Below are positions 1 to 9,681 of a stretch of DNA of 61,385 nucleotides, in pieces. The stretch is from Prorocentrum cordatum (lineage: Eukaryota > Sar > Dinophyceae > Prorocentrales > Prorocentraceae), in assembly GCA_963575745.1 (NCBI GenBank), contig CAUYUJ010002070.1, positions 32,501-93,885 of the forward strand. The letters are read 5' to 3'. Under the pieces are notes generated by a model, which saw only the letters and a program-made list of their open reading frames with translations, was not told the origin of the DNA and did not search any database. Position numbers and translations under genes: made by a program. How positions within the stretch are numbered: position 1 is the first letter of the stretch; each line of letters begins with the position of its first letter.

Positions 1-400
1 GCGCGATGTATGGCACCGCAACGCGACGACACGTAGGTCATTTGCAGCTCGTTCCACTGTTGTGTTCCGTGCGCTACATCTTTGGGTTGGGGGCGAAGGA
101 GGGCTGATGTCAGGCTTCCTTGCAGGGGCAGGGCAAGATGCTGAGAGAGCAGCAGGCCCAGAGAGCGAACCCCCCCTGCACACAGGTAAGCCATTGAAAA
201 TTGAAACAAGGGCGCTCCGAGGCGCCCCAAATGACAGCAGCGATGAGAAGCTCCGCGGCTGCGCGTGACATCAATAACTCCGTCCCCACTCGGAGGCAGC
301 TGTCCAAACTGACGAGCGACGAGAGGAAACAGCTCTGAACATGTTCTTATCCCAGGTAAAGATGTATCTCATGTATTCGTCACCTATACAATCGTCTTAT
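1..400. repeat. Dispersed repeat R1, copy 1 (cut by window edge)
   Basis: Positions 1 onward align almost base for base with 17014 onward. Both copies share the stretches beginning gcgcgatgt.tggcacc, the cttccttgcaggggcagggcaa segment, and the segment from 'cattgaaaattgaaa' to 'cagctctgaacatg'. The copy starts mid-repeat at the window edge. Short ORFs over it are not conserved in frame between copies, so I treat it as a noncoding repeat. 401-626 holds no gene or repeat that I recognise. Confidence 0.85.
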
Positions 401-626
401 CCGCCGCCCCCCGCTTGCTGGGAGTGAGAAGGCGTGTGAGATAACTTGCTGTCCCCACATCCCCATTTCCACCTCCCCTGGAGTCCGAACTGCGGTTTGA
501 GGGTGGGGGACCGAGCACGCCAACGCACCCCAGGGGCCTCCAGCGGCCTCCGGAGCCTCGAAATCTACACTCCGTAGCCTCCAAGATGCTCAAGCTGGGT
601 TCGAACACACCGAGGAGGCATCAAAA

Positions 627-1745
627 ACACCCAATATGGCCTCAAGACGGCCCAAGAAGCCTCCAAGACGCCCCAAGATAGCTCTAAGAGAACCCCCACA
701 AGGGCCCCAAGAAGCGAAAAACTACAAATTCCCCTGGGAAATCCGCCGACCCCTTAGGGTTCATCGGCGTTTGGAATATTTCCCCCTCCCCAAACCCCTC
801 CCCCGGGAACCCAGTCCGATCGATTTGGGGGGGGGTCCCCCAGAGACCGGCCGAACGCGCCACAGGGGGACGGAGGGCACCAAAACTGGCCAAGAGGGCA
901 CCAACAGGCCCTCTGGACGGTCCAAGAGGGCCAAGAGCCACCGAAAGATCGATCGAAAACACCTACGTGGGCCTCCAGACGGCCCAAGAGGCCCCCAAGA
1001 CGCCCCAATAAGCCCCAAGAGGCGTCCCAAGACGGCCTCAGAGGGATCGCTAGCACATTCGCGCCTCCTGCGATCACAACATCCAACACAGCCCACGAAA
1101 CTCCCTGGGTCGCCCCAAGACGGCCGTAGGCCCCCCAGCGGGCTCTCAGACGACCCAAACAGGGGGACGGTCCAAGAACACCACGAGCCGCCGAAATAGC
1201 ATCTTTAGCACATTCGCCTCTTCCGCGATCACAACATCCAACACAGCCAAAGAAGCCACTTGAGTGGCCCCAAAAATAGCCCAGGAGGCCCCCCAAAGGG
1301 CCCTCAAGCGACCCGAACGGGGTGACAGAGGGCCCGAGAACAGGCCAAGAGGGCACCAACAGGCCCTCTGGATGGTCCAAGAGGGTCTCGAGCAGCCGAA
1401 AGATCGATCGAAAACGCCCACGCTGGCCTCCAGACGGCCCAAGAAGCCCCCGCGACGCCCCAAGAAGCCCCAAGAGGCGTCTCAAGACGGCCTCAAAGAG
1501 CAAGAACCGCCCCATCTCCCAGGGAAGACCTGCTTTCGTAGCACATTCGCGTCTCCTGCGATCACAGCATTCAAGACAGCCAAAGAAGCCTCCTGGGTCG
1601 CCCCGAGACGGCCCAAGAGGCCCCCAGAGAGCTTTCAGACGACCCAAACGGGGGGGGCAGAGGGCCGCAAAACAAGACAAGAGGGCACCACTAGGCCCTC
1701 TGGACGGTCCAAGAGGGCCACGAGCCGCCTAAAGATCGACCGAAA
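627..1745. repeat. Degenerate GC-rich repeat family G1 (forward orientation)
   Basis: Loose tandem array of 'cccaagaggcccccaagacg'-like words. Two anchors recur: 'gatcgatcgaaaac' followed by 'cagacggcccaag' (near 948 and 1407), and 'cacattcgc..cctgcgatcacaacatcc' (near 1051, 1205 and 1539). The same anchors recur at 3776, 3955 and 4093, giving a period of about 0.3 kb. Long open frames exist on both strands (antisense reads LLGLLGASWGPLG-like), which is expected from the base composition. No protein family is visible. Confidence 0.75.
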
Positions 1746-2084
1746 ACGCAGAGAGAGAGAGAGAGAGCGCGTTTCACGGGCGCTTGCCTTGGGAACCTTC
1801 GGCGGCGCGTTTCGAAGGGGGGGGTGGACCACCCCCCCCAACACTCGGCGCCGTCGATCAAAACCAGGGGGGCTCCCCTCCCACCTAAACCCCCCCTCCC
1901 GAACCCCTCAGCGGCGGCCAGTAGCGCCGACGGCGGAGACGCAGCGACGATGACCAGAGAGAGCCCAGGGGGAGGGGGGGGGGTCCAACCTCCCCCCCGC
2001 GCCAGCGCTGGCGCCGGCGCTGGCGGCTGCCAGCAGCACCGACGGCGGAAACGCAGCGACGATGACCAGAGAGAGCCCAGGGGG
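1746..2084. repeat. (GA)n tract and 50-bp direct duplication
   Basis: A (GA)n run lies at about 1751-1768. The segment at 1923-1973 (gacggcgg...gatgaccagagagagccc) is repeated at 2035-2085 with a 112-bp offset and few mismatches. The spacer includes a GC-rich palindromic stretch (gccagcgctggcgccggcgc, about 2002-2021). No gene is seen. Confidence 0.65.
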
Positions 2085-2847
2085 AACCACCACAAACAAC
2101 GACACCACCACCACAACCATCACCACCACCACCGCCACCACCACCATCACCACAACCCACCACCACCAACACCACCACCACCACGAACCACCACCCCACC
2201 AACCACCACCACCACAACCACCACCACCACCACCCACCACCCACCAACCACCACCACAACCAGCACCACCACCACCAGCACTACCACCACCACCAACACC
2301 ACAGCCCACCACCAACACCACCACCTTCCACCACACCACCACCACCACCACCACCGCCACCACCACGACAACCACCACCATCACCTCAACCCACCACTAC
2401 CACCAAACCACCACACTTCCACCACGACCACCACAGCCACCACCACCATCAACAAAACAAAGCACCACCACCAAGCCACCACCACTACCACCACAGTCTA
2501 CCGCACCACCACCACCACCGCCACAACCACAACCACCACTACCAGCACCACAACCCACCCCCTTCACCACCACCACCACAAGCCACCACACCACCACCAC
2601 CACCACCACCTCCACAACCCACCACCACCACCACCACCTCCACCACCACAAACCACCTCCACCACCACAAACCACCTCCACCACCACAACCAACAATCAC
2701 CATCACAACCACCATCACCACAACAAACCACCACACGAACACCACCACAACCACCACCACCACCACCAACCCACCACCACCACCACCCACCACCACCACC
2801 ACCACCACGCCACAAACCACCACACCACCACCCCACCACCACCACCA

Positions 2848-2878
<31 letters not shown>

Positions 2879-3262
2879 ACCACCACCACAACAATTCACC
2901 ACCACCACCACTGGCACCACGAGCACCACCACTTGCAGCAGCAGCACCATCACAACCACCCACCACCACTACCACAACCACTACCTCCACCACAACCACC
3001 ACGACAAACCACCTCATAACCACCGCCGCTACCACCACCACAACCCACCACCACAACTACCACCTCCACCACCAGAAACCACCGCACCACAACCACCACC
3101 GCCGCCACCACCACCACCACCACCAAAGCACGCTACCACAACCACCACAATAGTCACCACCACCACAAGTACCAACCACCACACCACCACCACCACCACC
3201 ACGACACCACCACCACCACCACAACCACCACCACCACAGCCCACCACCACAACCACCTCAGA
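2085..3262. repeat. (ACC/CCA)n imperfect trinucleotide tract, about 1.18 kb
   Basis: The plus strand is almost entirely A and C with interspersed T and very little G, built of ACC, CCA, CAC and AAC triplets. The minus strand is therefore (GGT)n-like. All six frames are open for long distances and give only Thr/His/Pro or Gly/Val/Trp homopolymers, so I do not call any CDS here. Confidence 0.95.
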
Positions 3263-3714
3263 GAGGCCCCAAGAGACGCCCAAGGTGCGCCCAGGAGACT
3301 TCACACATGCCCTTCAGAGGCCCCCGAGAGCCCTCCTGCGAGACCCCGAAACGCATCCATTTGGACTCTGACCAAAAACAATCGCACGGTGGCGGAGCGT
3401 TGTCGTCGTCGTCATCTTCGTCGCCGGCGTCCTCGTCGACGCTCCCCGCCGCCGCCGCCAGCCGCCGCAGGCGCTGGCGCCGGCCCAGAAAAAGGAAGTC
3501 GTCGCCTTCATCGACGCTCCCCGACGCCGGGGCCGGCCCGAGGGGAGAGAGAGAGAGAGAGAGGAAAAGTAGGGGAAGGGGGGGGAGGAGGTTCGAACCC
3601 CCCCCCGTCCGTCACGGGACGGGGGGGTGGTCGAACCCCCCCCCTTCCATCCAGGGAGGGGGGGGGCGTTTCCAGACCCCCCCCTCCAAGCGACCACCGA
3701 ACGCGCTCTTTCAA
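3263..3714. repeat. Mixed low-complexity sequence with homopolymer runs
   Basis: Contains (GTC)n near 3402-3440, (GA)n near 3548-3561, and many 6-9-base C or G runs (for example 3599-3680). No gene is seen. Confidence 0.6.
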
Positions 3715-4290
3715 AACGCACATGCTGGCCTCTAGACGGCCCATGGGGCCACCAAGACGCCCCAAGAAGCCCTCAAAGATTCGCGCCTCCTGCGATCACA
3801 ACATCCAACGCAGCCCACGAAGCTCCATGGGTCGCCTAAAAACGGCCCCAGAGGCCCCGCTGAAGGCTCTCAGACAACCCAAACGGGGGGGGGCAGAGGG
3901 CCTCAAAACAGGCCAAGAGGGCACCAACAGGAAGAGGGCCACGAGCAGCCGAAAGATCGATCGAAAACGCCCACGCTGGCCTCCAGACGGCCCAAGAGGC
4001 CCCCACGACGCCCCAAGAAGCCCCAAGAGGCGGCCCAAGACGGCCTCAAAGAGCAAACATCTCCCCCATCTCCAAGGGAAGAGCTGCATTTTTAGTACAT
4101 TCGCGTCTCCTGCGATCACAACATCCAAGACTGCCAAAGGAGCCTCCTTGGTCGCCCCGCGACGTCCCAAGAGGCCTCGAAGAGGCTTTCCGACGACCCA
4201 AACGAGCCCCAAGACCGTTCAAAAAAAAACCCACGACGGCCCAGGAGACCCGCACGGCCCGCACCGCCACCCGATTGTCCCCAGAAGCCC
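3715..4290. repeat. GC-rich repeat family G1, second array
   Basis: Same anchors as at 627-1745: 'gatcgatcgaaaac' near 3955, and 'cctgcgatcacaacatcc' near 3789 and 4110. It is interrupted at 4290/4291 by the DIRS-like element. Confidence 0.75.
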
Positions 4291-4445
4291 CCACAAATCG
4301 AGCCGCGCGTGCAGGGCCTCGACCCCGCCTGCTGCCGCCGTCGGTGGGAGCGGCGCGGCGCGAGGCTGCCCCCCGCGGGCGGCTGCGACGGGCCCAGGCC
4401 CGACGCACCGCCGCTTGGGCGGCCTCGCGCCACGCCTGCGCGCAG
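4291..4445 (-). repeat. DIRS split repeat B2 (3' end of element)
   Basis: About 155 bp, nearly identical to 4828-4982. The match begins at 'ccacaaatcgagcc' and ends around 'cgcctgcg.gcag'. Its plus-strand left edge is CCA at 4291-4293, taken as the element's outer crossover base triplet. Confidence 0.88.
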
Positions 4446-4464
4446 CAGACAGGGCGGAGGGTGG

Positions 4465-4830
4465 GAGAAAGAACGCGCGCCAGGGAGGCACCCGCCGCGC
4501 GCGCGCGCGGGGCGCGCGCGCGGCGCCTCCTCCAAATGCAAATCGCCTGCGAAGCGCACGCGCCGCGGGGGCAGCGACCCCCCCCCGCGGCGACGCAACC
4601 CCGGCGCTAGCAAATCACCTGCGAAGCGCACGCGCCGCGGGGCAGCGACCCCCCCCCCGCGACGCGCAACCCTGGCGCGCGACGGCGCGATGGCCCGCGC
4701 CTGCGCAGCGAGGCCGCGGTCGCGTCGCACTGCCGCGCGCGCGACCTACGCGCAACCGTGGCCGATTTGTGCCCGCCCACAACGGTGAACGTCCGCGTCT
4801 GCGAGCGGACTTGCCGCCGTGGGCCTACCA
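4465..4830 (-). repeat. DIRS split repeat A2 (internal copy)
   Basis: 366 bp, identical to 13176-13542 except for one C in the poly-C run near 4670/13380. It runs directly into B1, sharing CCA at 4828-4830. Confidence 0.92.
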
Positions 4831-6720
4831 CAAATCGAGCCGCGCGCGCAGGGCCTCGACCCCGCCTGCTGCCGCCGTCGGTGGGAGCGGCGCGGCGCGA
4901 GGCTGCCCCCCGCGGGCGGCTGCGACGGGCCCAGGCCCGACGCACCGCCGCTTGGGCGGCCTCGCGCCACGCCTGCGTGCAGACCCAATGCCACACGGCA
5001 CGCAGGCGACACGGGCCGGCAACGCGCGCCCACCCGCTGCCGAACGCGCGGGGGCAGAGCACGGGCGCCGTCGCGCGCACCCGCCCACGCACAGAAGCGA
5101 AACGTGGCGGCGCTGGCCGCCGGCGCCTAGCAGGCACCCTCGTCCGAATCCGACTCCAGCATGTGCGCCTGGCGCGAGCAGCGCGCCGCGGCGCGGGCGG
5201 AGGGCGCGCGGCCCCGCCTCCACGACCGCGTCCCTTTCCAGATCGTCACGGTCGAGATACGCCATGAAAGCGCAGGACCGCCACTCCCCGGCCGCGAGAA
5301 TCTCGGCCAGCGTCGCGCCAGCCTCCTGCAGGTCCTTGGCGTGGCCCCTGCGGAGGTCATGCAACCGAAACAGGCTCGCCCCCTGGACACCGAGGGCAGC
5401 GAGCATCTCGCGCAGGGTCCGCAGCGCAGCAGCCGCCGAGATGCCTCCGAAGAGCCCGCGGCCCAGCCCGCAACGCGCCACCCAGGGGCCCAGGGTGTGC
5501 ACGGGGCACGTGGCGCGGCACGATGAGCACCAGCACTTCCGCGACAGGCGACTGCCCTGCGGCCGGTTCTTCCGCCGCCGCAGCAGCAGCGTGAGCTCCG
5601 ATTTGCCCAGCACTAGCGCCGCTTGAAAGGGCGGCGCGTCGCCGGCGTCGGCCACGCGCACGGCCGGCAACGCCTCGCTGGGAACACGCAACAAGAACGT
5701 GTAGGCGAAAAGGAAAAGCATCGACGCGCGGAGCCACTCGGGGCGGCGCGCGCCCAACTCGACCAGCGCGGCGACCGCGCTCTTACGGATGAACAAGCGC
5801 GGGCGCGGAGTCCAATCGGCCCGCGCCCGGACGGCGGCGCGCGCACGCCTGACCTCGGGGCGGTCGAACACGGCGACGCAGACCCCAGTCAGGAGGCAGC
5901 CGATCTTAACGTAGCTGCAGTAATTTGCGTACGTCTCCCCGCAGCGAAAGAGGGCGCTCCAGGCGACCAGGTCCGCGCAGGCTGGCGGGAGCTGCATGCA
6001 CGGGTATTTCAACATTCTGATGCAGTAGGCCTCCCAGCATTTGAGGCCGCTTCTCACGCTTGGGAGCGACCGTGCGCATGGTTGCAGCATAGCGCGAACG
6101 CGTTCCTCCTCCCGCCAGCGGGCCGCGTCCGCCGGACTGCGGAGGCGAGCAGCGGCCTCGGCGAGCGCCGCCCGGGGCCCGCGCGTTATTGGCAGCGCGA
6201 CCGGCGCGCCCAGCTGGTCGAGGACGCTCGGGGCGGGCGCCTCGCGAGCCACGGCGCGCGGGCATGCGCAAGCGCGCGGGGCCGATGACGCGCGCCTGTG
6301 GCGGCCCAGGGGGTGACCCCGGGGCGCTCGGCGCCGCGCGTCTCGCCGGCGACCGGCTGCGGGCGGGCGCGCGCCCTCCAACTGCCGAGCCCACGGCGAC
6401 GGGCGCGCCTGCGAGGCGCACGCGCGGCGGGGGGGGGGGCGCGCGCGCCAAAAACCCTCGCGCAGCCGAGCCTCGGCGCGCAGCAATCTTCGCGGCTCTG
6501 AATAATTCGTGCAGGACTTCGACATTGGCCTGCGCGGTGACCGGCCAACCTTCCAGGTCTGCGGCGTCTGCACTGGCGAGCTCGCAGGCTCGTGCGAAGC
6601 CGTTCTCAGCAAGGAAATCAACAGCCCAGGCGACGGCCGTCCTGGGCGCTGTCGGGCGCAAGGAACACAATTCAAGGAATAACGACATGATGCCGCGCGA
6701 CACGCCTGACAATGCGAGCG
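4825..6720 (-). CDS. Tyrosine recombinase of the DIRS-like element (frameshifted)
   Basis: Site-specific recombinase expected to integrate the reverse-transcribed circle. The catalytic set is visible: the first Arg in FLLRVPSEAL (about 5670-5700), HDLRRGH with the HxxR pair (about 5343-5372), and the Tyr in FMAYLDRDDLE (codon at 5257-5259). A helical N-terminal core-binding region lies around 5900-6200. An upstream stretch with SLFLELCSLRP and LAENGFARACEL sits in another frame (about 6480-6720). The switch lies near an 11-G homopolymer at 6429-6439. Past the Tyr the long frame runs through B1 and stops at the B1/A2 junction. An alternative frame ends with the acidic tail MLESDSDEGAC at about 5127, which may be the true C terminus. 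Recombinase identity is firm; the exact ends are not. Confidence 0.85.
   Translation of the reverse strand, partial: RSHCQACRAASCRYSLNCVPCARQRPGRPSPGLLISLLRTASHEPASSPVQTPQTWKVGRSPRRPMSKSCTNYSEPRRLLRAEARLREGFWRARPPPRRACASQARPSPWARQLEGARPPAAGRRRDARRRAPRGHPLGRHRRASSAPRACACPRAVAREAPAPSVLDQLGAPVALPITRGPRAALAEAAARLRSPADAARWREEERVRAMLQPCARSLPSVRSGLKCWEAYCIRMLKYPCMQLPPACADLVAWSALFRCGETYANYCSYVKIGCLLTGVCVAVFDRPEVRRARAAVRARADWTPRPRLFIRKSAVAALVELGARRPEWLRASMLFLFAYTFLLRVPSEALPAVRVADAGDAPPFQAALVLGKSELTLLLRRRKNRPQGSRLSRKCWCSSCRATCPVHTLGPWVARCGLGRGLFGGISAAAALRTLREMLAALGVQGASLFRLHDLRRGHAKDLQEAGATLAEILAAGEWRSCAFMAYLDRDDLERDAVVEAGPRALRPRRGALLAPGAHAGVGFGRGCLLGAGGQRRHVSLLCVGGCARRRPCSAPARSAAGGRALPARVACVPCGIGSARRRGARPPKRRCVGPGPVAAARGGQPRAAPLPPTAAAGGVEALRARLDLW
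4828..4982 (-). repeat. DIRS split repeat B1
   Basis: Copy of 4291-4445 at an offset of 537 bp. On the minus strand B1 precedes A2, and the junction TGG|TAG also forms the stop codon of the long recombinase frame. Confidence 0.9.
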
Positions 6721-6899
6721 ACGCGCCTGAGGCACTGGCCGCGTGCACTCCGCTTGCGACAAAACGCGAGACCCTAGGATGACAAGCGCGGCGGCGCGCC
6801 GAACGCTTTGCCGCGCCCAAACTTAAGCATCGCGACGCCCCGACGCACAAGATGGCACCCGGGCGCGACATGGCGCGCGGTTTAGCCGAAGAGGCGGGC

Positions 6900-7938
6900 C
6901 ACAGAGAGAGCGCCCCAGGCATCCGCGTGCCAGAATACTTCGTCGAGCCACGGGCGCGTGCGCACCGCGCCGATGCGTAGCAGGAGTTCGTCGCCCCCCC
7001 TGCGACACGCTGCGCCCGCGGCCAGCCCGCAGCACCGCGCGGCGCGCACGGGCGCGCCGAGAAGGCAAATCGGCCAGATTCTCAGCCGTGGGCACGCGGA
7101 AAACCGCGAGGTCAACGTCGAGCTCCACCGCGCGCCTCCACATGGAGTGGACGATGCACGAGTGGTCGAAGGATTTCGCGGCGCCCTTCCGCAGGCAAGA
7201 CTCCGCGCCGGCATTGTCGCTGTAAATATGCAAGTCGCAACCTTGCACTTCCCCTGAGCGCAGCGAAGACGAGGGGCCGGACCTGCCCGCCGGCGCGGGC
7301 AGTCGCACGCGAAAGCAGTGCCTGCACAGGTGCACATGCCCATCGCGATAGACAGGAGCTCCAGCCCCTGAATCTGGTTGTCCCGGCGACGCTGGAACGA
7401 CGCCATCAAGGAATCCGGGGCGACCATGGAAGTGAAACGGATGCCCGTGGCGGTGACGAGCACCGCGGCCACGCACGGTGGTTGGCCCGACGCGTCCGCG
7501 AAGAGAGTTGCGCGACGGCCGCGCTTGGCTCCATGGCCACGGCCGCGCTTGGCACAAGTCCATGGCCAAGACCTCGCGCCACCACTGCAGGGCAAGCATC
7601 AACGGCTCATGGGCCTTCGATGCCCCGCGATGCGATTGCGCGCACAACGGCCTGCGAGCACGAAGCGCGGCGCCCCGCCCCCCCGGGCGCGCGGGGGCAG
7701 CGCCGCGCCTGAGGAGGGCGCGCCCCAGGCGGCGGAAGAGATGCGACGCTGCCCAGGCCAAGCCCCCGGCCAGCTTGGACGATGCGCCTGCACAGCGAAC
7801 GCAAGGCCCCGACACATTAGGGGGGACGCGCGAGCCGCCTGGCGCGAGGGCGCGCGTCGCGAGCGCCTCGCCGATGACACGCTGCCACTTGGCGGTCTTC
7901 GCGGGTGCGGGACGCGCGCAGAACGCGCGCGGCAGCAC
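6900..7938 (-). CDS. RT connection and RNase H domain of the DIRS-like element (frameshifted)
   Basis: The first part reads KLAGGLAWAASHLFRRLGRA (about 7690-7790), typical of the stretch after RT in DIRS-order elements. The RNase H core is split between two frames. The strand with TLFADASGQPP and IQGLELLSIAMG (Asp and Glu sites) is in one frame (about 7370-7520). The part with LHIYSDNAGAESCL, then RVPTAENLADLPSRR (Asp and final Asn/Asp sites), is in another (about 7060-7240). At least two frame changes are therefore needed, near 7540 and 7290. All expected catalytic acids are present. The function would be degrading the RNA of the RNA:DNA hybrid. Confidence 0.75.
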
Positions 7939-9608
7939 CTGGCGATGCGCGCAGCCGGCCGGCCGGCGCGTCGCGCCAAGGCCGCCCCGCCTTGATTTCG
8001 AGGCCGAGGATGACCAGCGGGGACCCCCAGGCGATCTTGTCCGGCGCCACCGCGCCTGGGCCGAGCATCAGCTGAATTAGCTCCGCCAGCTGCGCTGCTG
8101 CGTGCTCCACCACTTCGGGGTGATCCGGCCCAAAATAATCATCCACGTATCGCAGCGCGGCGATCCGCAAGAGCACGCGCGCCGCCTCCGCGATGAAGGC
8201 ACCCACTCGCGCCCAGCTGTGCACCGACGACGTGGCCCCGAAGGGCGCTGCCGCGTGCTGCGCCGCCCAGACCTGCCCGGCGGCGCTGAACACGATCCAA
8301 GCGAACCGGCGGTGCTCAGCGCGAATGGGCACGCGACGAAAGGCAGCGTCGATGTCTGCCTTCCAGAGGGCGGGTGCCCGCCCCGCAACTTCCTGGAAGA
8401 TGCGAGCTGCTTCGAAAAGCGCGTCCACGGCATCGTGGTGAAGCCGCTCCTGAGGCCGCGTCGCCTCGTTAATCCTAGCCTTGGTCATGTCGTCGACCAA
8501 CCGGAGTTTCGAGGACCCGTCTTCACGGAGCTGCTCAACCGCAAACCTCGGAGCGATGACGGCCCCGTCCAGGCACACGTCGCGGAGCGGCACCGGGCAA
8601 CTGATGCGCCCCAGCTCGGCCCCGTCCCGTGTCTTGCGGAGGATGGCGTCGCCGTGCGCGCGCGCCGTCGCGGAGGCCACGGGAAATGTTGCGATTTGTC
8701 GACTCGGCGTTGCCGAGCAGCTTCGCGATGCCCAGACGGGGAAGGAACACCTCTGGGCTGCCGTGGCCCGACCGCGGGAGCTCGCCGACGAGGGGCGCCC
8801 CCGTCCTGAAGAATTCCACGCAGCCTGGGTCGCAGAAGGCAATGCGCTCCGCGATCTCTGCGCAGAGAGGCCCGTTCACGTGCTGCGCGACGCGCCGCAT
8901 GGCGGGGCCCACCCCCCGGAACCATTCTTCCACGGCGCCACAGGCCCGGAGAGCCCGATCCCTTTCGCGAAGCGCCGCGAGTTCGCCCTCGCGGAAAGCC
9001 ACCGCGTCGGCGGGGGCGGTCTGCGCGGCCCACCGCACTGCCTCAGCGGCCGCGGGCGGCAAAGCCGAGGCCGCGGCGGGCCGCCACTTGCCCCAGAGCG
9101 CGGGGTCGCCGTCCAGCGCCCTTGCCAGAAAGGTAAGTTTCTCCGCGTCGCCGCCGCTACAGCCGCCGGCCGCGACGCAGATGTCGCGCCACGCGCTGTC
9201 GCTGCAACGCCGAGACCAATCGCTCCTGAATTGCGGCCCTGGTGGCGCTGGCGGCGCCGGCATCACCTGACGCGCGCCGCTGGCTCGCGCGCGACCGAGA
9301 GCCGGGAAAGCGCGCCTTGCGAGATTTGGCGACGACGCATGCAGCCCCAGGCGCCGCCCGCTTTCGCGCGCCAGATGCGGGCGGCGGGGGCGGCACCGGC
9401 ACGGCAGGCATTGCACAAGATTGCAAACCGCGGACGTGGACAAGGCGCCAAAGCGTAGCGAAAAGCGCCCTCGGAACGCACGCTGCCCCGCGGAACTCCC
9501 CCGCACGCCCCGCCCAGGCTGGCCGCGGCCAAGCCGGGCACTCGCAGCGCGGCGCGGAAAGCGAAGCGGCCTCCGCGGCAACAGCGCACGCGGCATGTCC
9601 CAGCACAC
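7939..9608 (-). CDS. Reverse transcriptase of the DIRS-like element (frameshifted)
   Basis: The N-terminal part (about 8700-9250) contains GCVEFFRTGAPLVGELP-like sequence in one frame. The core continues in another frame from about 8690. RT motifs in the core are KLRLVDDMTKARIN, motif A WKADIDAAFRRVPI, motif C RYVDDYFG (YVDD codons at 8138-8149) and the following VILGLEIK. Order and spacing match DIRS-order RTs. One frameshift near 8700 and another near 7980 interrupt the polyprotein. Catalytic Asp residues are intact, so the lesions are indels and not active-site decay. Confidence 0.85.
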
Positions 9609-9681
9609 GAGTGGGGGTCCTGCGCACGGCGCACGGGGCCATTTTTAGCGACAAAGCGTAGAACTATCGGGCGCGCCCGGG

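Noticed and set aside
754-1680. 308-codon minus-strand ORF (LGASWGPLG type)
   Set aside because: Product of the degenerate GC-rich repeat. There is no domain, and overlapping ORFs of equal length lie in other frames.
1824-3371. 515-codon ORF over the ACC tract
   Set aside because: It is His/Thr/Pro homopolymer produced by a triplet repeat. All frames and both strands are equally open.
3389-5626. 745-codon plus-strand ORF
   Set aside because: It runs antisense across repeat B/A copies and the tyrosine recombinase. Only the minus strand shows catalytic motifs.
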